Below, in pieces: positions 1 to 5,047 of a DNA stretch of 5,162 nucleotides. Under the pieces are notes generated by a model, which was not told the DNA's origin, did no database searches, and saw only the letters and a list, made by a program, of their open reading frames with translations. Position 1 is the first letter of the stretch. Each line of letters opens with the position of its first letter. A program made the translations under genes and the position numbers. The DNA comes from Clostridiales bacterium (lineage in GTDB: Bacteria > Bacillota > Clostridia > Oscillospirales > Oscillospiraceae), in the NCBI GenBank assembly GCA_017577345.1, contig PITX01000107.1, positions 1-5,162 of the forward strand, written 5' to 3'.

Positions 1-1
1 C

Positions 2-1696
2 CAATATTCTACTGCATGGAATGACTACTTCAGAGCTTTTCTGAATGAACGCGACTGGGATACCGATATTTCTGCGCCGCAGCTGGTGCGCCGTCTGCGT
101 GAGCGCTATCATATCCCCGACACCTGGACGGAGGAAGAAGCGCGTACGGTCATTTCCGTGCGCTATGAGCTTGAACTGCGTTTCTGTACCTCACTGCCGA
201 CCTATGAGCTTGCCAATGATATTGACGCCATTTCACTGGCAGCGCTGATGGAACTGAATGTTCCCGGCGTCAGCGTGACGACCTCCACCGTGCGTGAATA
301 TCACACTGAATATGCCGCGCACATTCTCGGCTATATCGGCAAAATGAACGGCGATGAATGGGAGTACTATAAACAGTACGACTACGAAATGGACGCAGAG
401 GTCGGCAAGGCAGGTCTGGAAGAGGCGTTTGAGCTGGAGCTGCACGGCACAGACGGCCTGCGTGAGACCGTGGTTACCGAGGACGGAAAAATCGTGGAGG
501 AGCACTATGTCGTTGAGCCGATCGCGGGCAACAATGTAGAGCTGGCGATCGATATTAATCTTCAGAAGGTCGCGGAGGACGAGCTGGAAAAGCTGATCCT
601 CGATCTGCGCGAAAACGGCATCGGCGCGAAGCAGGCGGGTCTGGATGCCGAGGGCGGCGCGGTGGTCGCCATGTCGGTCAAGACCGGTGAGGTGCTTGCC
701 TGCGCAAGCTATCCGACCTACGACCTTTCACGCTTTTTTGACGACTACAATGAGATCAAACAGGAAAAATTTGCGCCTCTGTATAACCGCGCACTGATGG
801 CACCCTATCCGCCCGGTTCGATCTTCAAGATGGTCACGACAGTCGCGGCACTGAACAACAAAATCGTTTCGCCCGATTTCAAGGTGAAGGACGAAGGTAT
901 CTACATGCGCTTCGCGGATGTCGGCTACTGGCCGCGCTGCATGTTATGGACGACCGCAAAAGCCACACACGGCGTTTTGGATGTCAGGCACGCCTTGGAG
1001 GTCTCCTGCAACTACTTCTTCTACGAGCTCGGCTGGCTGACCGGCATTGACCTGATCGACGAAACGGCAAGGGAATTCGGCCTCGGTGAGCATACGGGGA
1101 TCGAAATCCCTGAGGAGGTCGGTCACAGAGCCAATCCCGAGGTCAAGGACGCTTTATATCAGGGCGACTACAGCGTCTGGTACGGCGGCGACCTCGTGCA
1201 GGCGGCGATCGGTCAGTCGGAGCACCGCTACACGCCGATGCAGCTCTGCTCTTATGTGGCTACGCTCGCCAACCGCGGCACGCGTTATCAGGCGACCTTC
1301 CTGCGCCGTGTGCTTTCGGCGGATTATGAGGAACTGATCTATCAGAAGGAGCCAACGATCCTCAATCAGTTTGAGATCAACGATGAAGCATATTCGGCGT
1401 ATATTGACGGTATGAAGATGTCGGCGCAAACAGGTACCGCTTCGACCGTTTTCAACGGCTACCCGATCGCGGTCTGTGCCAAGACCGGTACTGCCGAGCA
1501 CGGCTCCAACGGCTCGGATAACGGCTCCTTCGTCCTTTTCGCACCGGCAGACGATCCCGAGATCGCAATCATGGTCTATGTGGAAAAGGGTGCACAGGGC
1601 GGCAACCTCGGCAAAATTGCCAAAGCAATGCTGGACAGCTACTTCTCCGAAAGCGGCGAGCTGGACACCGTTCCCGCAGAAAACAGAACAAATTAA
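2..1696 (+). CDS. Class B penicillin-binding protein, PBP2/MrdA-like transpeptidase (5' end outside window)
   Basis: This is a peptidoglycan D,D-transpeptidase acting outside the membrane, where it cross-links stem peptides; the closest family is elongation-type PBP2. The frame is open to the left edge, so the N-terminal membrane anchor and true start are missing and 564 codons are visible. The GTG at 86 is internal, because family-like sequence (RDWDTDISAPQL) precedes it. Numbering from 86, residues 1-150 are the dimerisation domain, including the conserved linker VGKAGLEEAFE and LHGTDG. The transpeptidase domain follows with all three active-site motifs: SIFK (nucleophile Ser245, Lys248, in YPPGSIFK), SCN (Ser307, Asn309) and KTG (466-468, in AKTGTAE). 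It has no C-terminal PASTA domain, which argues against SpoVD/PBP2x types. It stops six bases before an intrinsic terminator, so it is the last gene of its unit. The class is certain; assignment to MrdA rather than another class B PBP is likely but not proven. Confidence 0.93.
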   Translation, partial: QYSTAWNDYFRAFLNERDWDTDISAPQLVRRLRERYHIPDTWTEEEARTVISVRYELELRFCTSLPTYELANDIDAISLAALMELNVPGVSVTTSTVREYHTEYAAHILGYIGKMNGDEWEYYKQYDYEMDAEVGKAGLEEAFELELHGTDGLRETVVTEDGKIVEEHYVVEPIAGNNVELAIDINLQKVAEDELEKLILDLRENGIGAKQAGLDAEGGAVVAMSVKTGEVLACASYPTYDLSRFFDDYNEIKQEKFAPLYNRALMAPYPPGSIFKMVTTVAALNNKIVSPDFKVKDEGIYMRFADVGYWPRCMLWTTAKATHGVLDVRHALEVSCNYFFYELGWLTGIDLIDETAREFGLGEHTGIEIPEEVGHRANPEVKDALYQGDYSVWYGGDLVQAAIGQSEHRYTPMQLCSYVATLANRGTRYQATFLRRVLSADYEELIYQKEPTILNQFEINDEAYSAYIDGMKMSAQTGTASTVFNGYPIAVCAKTGTAEHGSNGSDNGSFVLFAPADDPEIAIMVYVEKGAQGGNLGKIAKAMLDSYFSESGELDTVPAENRTN

Positions 1697-1701
1697 ACCC
1701 G

Positions 1702-1740
1702 AATGAGGCTCACTTCAAAGCGAAGCGTGCCTCATTTTTT
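1702..1740 (+). terminator. Rho-independent terminator of the PBP gene
   Basis: A perfect 8-bp stem AATGAGGC (1702-1709) / GCCTCATT (1729-1736) continues inward, after two mismatches around one pair, into CTTC/GAAG (1713-1716, 1722-1725) around a five-base loop. A run of six T ends at 1740. The T tract lies only on the plus-strand side, so it terminates the PBP transcript and not the converging unit. It begins five bases after the PBP stop codon. Confidence 0.9.
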
Positions 1741-1770
1741 CCGCAATACCGTAAAGATCACATACCTGCA

Positions 1771-1871
1771 ACGGACAGATTGCACCCGCAAGGGGTAGGC
1801 CGCATCCGTAAAGCTCCTTCGTCGCAAACGGATGCGCACCCACGGCTGACTTTGTCAGCCTCGCAATGACA
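1771..1871. repeat. Palindromic repeat module with inverted TGTCATTGCGAG end
   Basis: The right end is CTCGCAATGACA (1860-1871), the exact reverse complement of the TGTCATTGCGAG seen twice further on. The left end, ACGGAcagATTGC (1771-1783), resembles the other end of that repeat type (GCAATCCGT read on the opposite strand), but loosely. Inside are two perfect inverted repeats: CGCATCCGT (1801-1809) with ACGGATGCG (1828-1836), and GGCTGAC-ttt-GTCAGCC (1844-1860). Similar TGTCATTGCGAG palindromes are, to my knowledge, scattered in many copies through genomes of gut Clostridia. Function is unknown. The right boundary is well supported and the left one is tentative. Confidence 0.65.
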
Positions 1872-1927
1872 GAACTGAAAGCTTTCTCATAATAATAAGC
1901 CCGGTTTATAAGGCAAGTCTTTCGTCT

Positions 1928-2006
1928 GTGTCATTGCGAGCCGATTGAAAAGGAAACCCTGCAACCGTGTCATTGCGAGCAGCGAAGCTGCGTGGCAATC
2001 CGTGTC
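1928..2006. repeat. Two tandem TGTCATTGCGAGC repeat units
   Basis: GTGTCATTGCGAGC occurs exactly at 1928-1941 and again at 1967-1980. Each unit closes with a related end: GCAACCGTGTC (1961-1971) for the first and GCAATCCGTGTC (1995-2006) for the second. The shared GTGTC therefore recurs at 1928, 1967 and 2002. The second unit folds as ATTGC (1972-1976) / GCAAT (1995-1999) around a perfect GCAGC-gaa-GCTGC hairpin (1979-1991). The first unit has an unrelated interior with no clear hairpin and may be a decayed copy. Confidence 0.7.
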
Positions 2007-2051
2007 TTTCCTGTTTCGGATTTTTCCGTCACATGGGTGATGTGCCTGATT

Positions 2052-2166
2052 TGCACCGAAAGGCTCCCTTGTGTAACGGCCCAGGCCGCCCTCTCTTGCC
2101 CCTGCGGGGCAATTCACCTTGAGGGAGCTGTCAGCGAAGCTGACTGAGGGATTGGATGCACCGAAA
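2052..2166. repeat. Hairpin-rich repeat element bracketed by a 10-bp direct repeat
   Basis: The direct repeat TGCACCGAAA lies at 2052-2061 and 2157-2166. The 95 bp between holds three inverted repeats. GCTCCCT (2063-2069) pairs with AGGGAGC (2122-2128). TTGCCCC-tgc-GGGGCAA (2096-2112) forms a perfect 7-bp hairpin. GTCAGC-gaa-GCTGAC (2130-2144) forms a perfect 6-bp hairpin followed by TGAGGGATTG. The outer parts (GGCTCCCTT...AGGGAGCTGTCAGC...GCTGACTGAGGGATTG) resemble a widespread small repeat of gut Clostridia. The flanking duplication makes it look like a small inserted element. There is no room for a transposase, so any movement would need one supplied elsewhere. Confidence 0.65.
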
Positions 2167-2190
2167 ATATGCTGTCATTGACCGACTGCA

Positions 2191-2292
2191 TGAAAATCCT
2201 CCGGCACGGCTTGCGCCGCGCCACCCCCTTTAACAAGGGGGACAGGTAGGAAAGGAACTGATGAAATCCCCCGTCACGGCTGACGCCGTGCG
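2191..2292. repeat. GC-rich composite repeat: two CACGGC palindromes flanking a CCCCCTT hairpin
   Basis: Two imperfect direct copies, TGAAAATCCTCCGGCACGGC (from 2191) and TGAAATCCCCCGTCACGGC (from 2262), each continue into a palindrome. The first is GGCACGGC-ttgc-GCCGCGCC (2203-2222, seven of eight pairs) and the second is CACGGC-tgac-GCCGTG (2275-2290, six perfect pairs). Between them lies CCCCCTT-taac-AAGGGGG (2224-2241), seven perfect pairs. The last palindrome sits nine bases past the stop codon of the minus-strand peptidase gene. It could protect that mRNA 3' end or slow polymerase, but no T tract follows on either strand. Confidence 0.65.
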
Positions 2293-2299
2293 TATTTAT

Positions 2300-3499
2300 T
2301 TATAATTGCAGGCCGAGGGTCAGAATGCCGAGATTGGCATTGTAGATGGCATCGAACTGCGAAAGCGGCAGCGGGTTTTGCCCGAGACCGACCTCGATCG
2401 TATAGCCCGGGCGGTCATATTCCTGAATGAACCAGTCCTTATAGCCTGCAAAGGCGGAGGCATAGGGCGTTTCCTCCAGCGCGTAGCCGCTGACCTGCGC
2501 AAAAAGCTGCCCGATGCGAAGCGCGTCCTCCGGCTCTCGGTCGAGATACTTCCAGTAGATGACCTCGCCCTGCGTGTGGTACGAGAGGGTCAGACGGGGA
2601 TTGACCTGCTGTGTCAGGCGCACCATGGCGATGCTTTCCGGCTGATCGAGCGGCGCAAAGCCGACAAAATCCCGCGGTGCGGGACGGTCAAAGCCGAGCG
2701 CAAATTTGTTCTGCCGTGCCTGCTCCCAACCGGCGGGATAGTTCAAATTCAAATCAGTGCCGGTTAAGTTTGCCTTCCAGCCGTCCGGAAACGGAATGGC
2801 GGGAAAAAATGCTGCAATGTCCTGCGCGGCGTTGTATTCGTCACTTCCCGGTGTGATCGCTCCGGTCACCAGATCGACCCCGTCCGGATTGACCATCGGC
2901 ACGAGATAGAGCTGGGTGCGGCGGAAAAGCTGCTGCGCGGGAAGGTCGTAGATCGTGCGGTTTTCGCTGATCGCGCGGGCATATTCCTCCAGAAATTTCA
3001 TCACAAGCGGAACGGTGATCCATTCATTCGCGTGATGTGCTGCGTTATACAGGACACTGCGCTGACCGCGTCCGATTTTCAGGACTGTGACCGGTCTGCC
3101 GCCTGCCGTCTGCGCGATCTGCCGCTGTGTGATAAAGGGATAGCGCACGGTCAAGCCCTGAATACAGATAGAAAGCAGCTCCGAGGTGAACGGTACATCA
3201 GTCGGCACGACGGGGAAACCGAACGGTATGATCAGATACTGCCCAACGGATAGTCGCTGCGGATCCTGCTCGGGATTGGCGGTGAGGATCGACTGTACTG
3301 TCGTGCCGTATTCGCGGGCAAGCCGGTAGTAGGTATCTCCCGGCTTGACCATATAGCGCTCATAGCCTAACAGGTAGGGTGTCAGACGCTGTACGGTCAG
3401 CGCATCCTCCTGACCGGACGGGAACAGACCCTCCCGCGTCTGAAACGCTCTCAGGTCTGCCGCACCGGCGCGGGCAAGTGCAAGTTCTGTGTAGTTCAA
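2300..3499 (-). CDS. LysM-containing M14 zinc peptidase, probable gamma-D-glutamyl-diamino acid peptidase
   Basis: A 399-residue metallopeptidase. Residues 10-45 (LRAFQTREGLFPSG) weakly resemble a peptidoglycan-binding repeat, and residues 50-93 form a LysM cell-wall-binding domain (VKPGDTYYRLAREYGTT...LSVGQYLIIP). From about 115 on is an M14 carboxypeptidase fold with every key residue visible: zinc ligands His156 and Glu159 (HHANEW) and His308 (SYHTQG), catalytic Glu369 (YTIEVG), plus NPDG (204-207) and GTDLNLNYP (247-255). Canonical carboxypeptidases have DLNRNF there, so the carboxylate-binding Arg is Leu252. There is no signal peptide. A LysM-M14 protein without export signal matches the Lysinibacillus endopeptidase I type, which cleaves gamma-D-Glu-diaminopimelate bonds, often in sporulation or muropeptide recycling; this substrate is inferred. 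The TTG start is chosen because GGAGGGG lies six bases upstream; that SD is inside a hairpin. It is the last gene of the minus-strand string. Confidence 0.9.
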   Translation of the reverse strand: MNYTELALARAGAADLRAFQTREGLFPSGQEDALTVQRLTPYLLGYERYMVKPGDTYYRLAREYGTTVQSILTANPEQDPQRLSVGQYLIIPFGFPVVPTDVPFTSELLSICIQGLTVRYPFITQRQIAQTAGGRPVTVLKIGRGQRSVLYNAAHHANEWITVPLVMKFLEEYARAISENRTIYDLPAQQLFRRTQLYLVPMVNPDGVDLVTGAITPGSDEYNAAQDIAAFFPAIPFPDGWKANLTGTDLNLNYPAGWEQARQNKFALGFDRPAPRDFVGFAPLDQPESIAMVRLTQQVNPRLTLSYHTQGEVIYWKYLDREPEDALRIGQLFAQVSGYALEETPYASAFAGYKDWFIQEYDRPGYTIEVGLGQNPLPLSQFDAIYNANLGILTLGLQL

Positions 3500-3505
3500 A
3501 ATAAT

Positions 3506-3534
3506 CCCCTCCGACCCATTCTATGCCGGAGGGG
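3506..3534 (-). promoter_or_regulatory. Intercistronic hairpin containing the Shine-Dalgarno of the M14 peptidase gene
   Basis: On the minus strand, CCCCTCCG (3534-3527) and CGGAGGGG (3513-3506) form a perfect 8-bp stem around a 13-nt loop that can itself pair CAT with ATG. The 3' arm contains GGAGGGG, the ribosome binding site six bases before the TTG start at 3499. The 5' arm begins seven bases after the TAA of the upstream gene. A ribosome finishing that gene would cover part of the 5' arm and expose the SD, so translational coupling is plausible. The bases after the stem (ATTATTTT) are only partly T-rich, so a weak terminator or attenuator is an alternative reading. Confidence 0.6.
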
Positions 3535-3540
3535 AACTGC

Positions 3541-4446
3541 TTATGTTTCCATCAGCTCACCGAGATAGCGGTAGGCGGCGAGGAGCTTGTCCAGGTGATA
3601 ATTCATAACGATCGTATCGTGGCGCGTGCATTTTCTGCCGGAAATCCCCGCCTCGGGCAAGTCCATGCCGAGCTCCTGCATGAGTGCGGCGTTCTCCATG
3701 GCAAGATCGCCCGGTGAGTCCATACCGCAGATGGCTTCCAGCTCCTGCACCATGCGTTCTGCAAGCTGTTTGCAGCCGAAAAGCAGAGCTTCGTCATTAT
3801 TCGTCCGATGGAAAAACCGCTGACTGTGGTAAAGATGCAGCTCACGGTCCAGACGGCGCAGCAGCTCCACCTCCTCGGTCAGATCGGGGAAGCGTTCCTC
3901 CACGACGATCTGCCGCAGCTCCTTCGGCATCTGCGAACGCAGCTGTATCAACATCGTCATGATGCGCTTTTTGTTGTTGTACGGACGGATGAGGGCGTTG
4001 ATCACAAGAGCGATGCCGACTCCGACCGAGGTATCGCGCAGACGGAACAGGGAATCGCGCAGAATGTTATCCGTCGGCGTCAGACAGGCGGAGAGAAAAA
4101 CAATGCAGGAGAGGGAAGCCGTGAAGGACAGCTTCAGGAGCTTGCTCAGAACAAGCAGGATCAGAACCCCCACTCCTGCGATCCATGCAGGAGTGATATT
4201 CGGGAACAACAGCACCGAAACATAGCCGAACACCGTGCCTGCCAGTACGCCGATCAGCTGGGTCAGCCCCTGCATGAGAGACTTGGAGAAGGTGGTTTCC
4301 ATTGCGATCACCGCGCCGAAGGCGGCGTAGAAAACGGTCTGCGAATCGGTTGCAAACTGTCGGACGAGCAGAATGGAAAGCGTGACCGCCAATGCGGTTT
4401 TGAACATTCGCAGTCCGAACGGAAAATGCCGTTGTCTGGTATTCAC
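3541..4446 (-). CDS. ArAE_1/DUF939 (FUSC-like) aromatic acid exporter family membrane protein
   Basis: A 301-residue integral membrane protein. About six hydrophobic segments are visible: residues 14-31, 36-50, 64-81, 86-104, 108-122 and 136-155. A charged, helical cytoplasmic tail follows (156-301). The N-terminal stretch GLRMFKTALAV, then AAFGAVIAMETTFSKSL and LIGVLAGTVFGY, is the recognisable pattern of the ArAE_1/DUF939 family. RDTSVGVGIALVINALIRP (137-155) matches the final helix of FUSC-type proteins. Relatives in this superfamily export aromatic carboxylic acids, but Gram-positive members of this type are uncharacterised, so the substrate is unknown. The GTG start at 4446 is chosen because AAGGAG lies seven bases upstream and the family homology begins after it; an upstream TTG at 4491 would add 15 unlike residues inside the previous gene. 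The start lies 22 nt after the ABC ATPase stop, suggesting one transcript. Confidence 0.87.
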   Translation of the reverse strand: MNTRQRHFPFGLRMFKTALAVTLSILLVRQFATDSQTVFYAAFGAVIAMETTFSKSLMQGLTQLIGVLAGTVFGYVSVLLFPNITPAWIAGVGVLILLVLSKLLKLSFTASLSCIVFLSACLTPTDNILRDSLFRLRDTSVGVGIALVINALIRPYNNKKRIMTMLIQLRSQMPKELRQIVVEERFPDLTEEVELLRRLDRELHLYHSQRFFHRTNNDEALLFGCKQLAERMVQELEAICGMDSPGDLAMENAALMQELGMDLPEAGISGRKCTRHDTIVMNYHLDKLLAAYRYLGELMET

Positions 4447-4453
4447 AGTCTCA

Positions 4454-4459
4454 CTCCTT
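4454..4459 (-). promoter_or_regulatory. Shine-Dalgarno AAGGAG that fixes the GTG start at 4446
   Basis: Reading the minus strand, AAGGAG is followed by seven bases and then GTG AAT ACC. It lies between the stop of the ABC ATPase (4471-4469) and the membrane-protein start. It decides in favour of the GTG and against the TTG at 4491, which has no comparable site. Confidence 0.8.
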
Positions 4460-4468
4460 TTCAAAAAG

Positions 4469-5047
4469 CTATTGGGCGGAGCTCCCGTCAAGACAGACGG
4501 TCTTGCAGCTCAAAAAAGCAAGCTCTGCCGGATCGTGCGTGACGAGAATGACAAGATGGCAGTGGGAATAATCAAGCACTGCGTTCATCATACGCTGCTT
4601 CCATTCGACATCGAGTGCGGAAAACGGCTCATCCAGCAGGAGAACATCTCCCCCGTATGCAAAGGCGCGGGCAAGGGCGATCCGCTGCTTCATGCCGCCG
4701 GATAGACTGTCCGGCAGGCTGTCGGCTTCAGCTTCCAGACCGACGGCGGTCAACCACCTGAACGCTTCTGTGCGTTGACCCCTGTCAAGCACAAGTGCGA
4801 TATTTTCCAGTGCGGTCAGGGTCGGAACAAGGCGGCAGTCCTGAAAGACATAGGAAATACGGCTTCCGGTGATGACCTCACCGGAATATTTTTTATCCAG
4901 TCCCGCAATGATACGCAGCAGGGTGGTTTTACCGCTGCCGTTTTTTCCGGTCACCGCAGTGATGCCGGGCGTGCCGATCTCCAGAGAGAAATCTTTGAGA
5001 ACGGTTTTGTCCCCGAATTGCTTTGTCACATGGGAAAGCCGTATCAT
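4469..5047 (-). CDS. ABC transporter ATP-binding protein, NitT/TauT (SsuB/TauB-like) type
   Basis: A cytoplasmic ATPase that powers an uptake ABC transporter. All nucleotide-binding motifs are intact in 192 residues: Walker A GKNGSGKTT (34-42), Q-loop Gln69 in VFQDCRLVPTLTALENI, signature LSGGMKQR (115-122), Walker B VLLLDEP (135-141), D-loop SALD (143-146) and H-loop His171 (VTHDPAE). The FQDxRLxPxxTxxENI and SGGMKQRxALARA patterns fit the nitrate/sulfonate/taurine family. SsuB and TauB have about 255 residues, so this one is short and lacks most of the C-terminal extension after the H-loop. The ATG overlaps the stop of the upstream permease gene in an ATGA, which is typical of translationally coupled transporter subunits and explains the weak ribosome binding site. 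The substrate cannot be read from the sequence; thiamine-precursor, sulfonate and similar systems share this architecture. No substrate-binding protein is in view. Confidence 0.92.
   Translation of the reverse strand: MIRLSHVTKQFGDKTVLKDFSLEIGTPGITAVTGKNGSGKTTLLRIIAGLDKKYSGEVITGSRISYVFQDCRLVPTLTALENIALVLDRGQRTEAFRWLTAVGLEAEADSLPDSLSGGMKQRIALARAFAYGGDVLLLDEPFSALDVEWKQRMMNAVLDYSHCHLVILVTHDPAELAFLSCKTVCLDGSSAQ

Larger units (their letters stand above)
1741..2299. other. Non-coding convergent intergenic region filled with short palindromic repeats
   Basis: This 559-bp stretch lies between the stop codons of two convergent genes. I see no credible gene, tRNA or promoter in it. It is built from several repeat or palindrome modules, listed separately. 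The connecting pieces at 1741-1770, 1872-1927, 2007-2051 and 2167-2190 show nothing recognisable beyond small palindromes such as GAAAGCTTTC (1877-1886) and CACATgggtgATGTG (2030-2044). No T-rich hairpin serves as an obvious terminator for the minus-strand unit ending at 2300. Confidence 0.8.

Noticed and set aside
86..88. GTG at 86 as the start of the PBP gene
   Set aside because: The frame is open to the left edge and the preceding 28 codons read like PBP dimerisation-domain sequence. The gene begins outside the window.
1427..1441. A second KTG-like motif (QTGTA) 18 residues before the true KTG of the PBP
   Set aside because: A GTA-containing loop ahead of KTGTA is usual in class B PBPs. 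Lys is replaced by Gln here, so it is not a duplicated active site.
1154..1501. 115-aa minus-strand open frame inside the PBP gene
   Set aside because: It lies across the coding sequence up to the KTG motif of an intact transpeptidase domain, has low-complexity Arg-rich translation and no ribosome binding site.
1928..2006. Possible CRISPR array
   Set aside because: There are only two exact 14-bp copies with unequal spacing, and the intervals share related ends. No further repeats or cas genes are present.
1887..2117. 76-aa minus-strand open frame in the intergenic region
   Set aside because: Its translation (TDCHAASLLAMTR, NRLAMTQ) is simply the repeated TGTCATTGCGAG elements read backwards. 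It has no ribosome binding site and spans several separate repeat modules.
2275..2290. Intrinsic terminator for the minus-strand unit
   Set aside because: The hairpin is followed on the minus strand by ACGGGGGATTTC, not by a T run. It is better described as part of the repeat cluster.
2306..2767. 153-aa plus-strand open frame antisense to the M14 peptidase
   Set aside because: It has no recognisable domain and lies wholly within a gene whose opposite strand carries every catalytic motif of the family.
4489..4491. TTG at 4491 as the start of the ArAE-like gene
   Set aside because: It lies inside the ATPase coding region without a good SD. The GTG at 4446 has AAGGAG at ideal spacing, and family similarity begins only after it.
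3808..4542. 244-aa plus-strand open frame antisense to the ArAE-like gene
   Set aside because: Its composition is rich in Gln, His and Arg with no hydrophobic core or motif, and it crosses the boundary of two well-supported opposite-strand genes. It is a codon-bias shadow.
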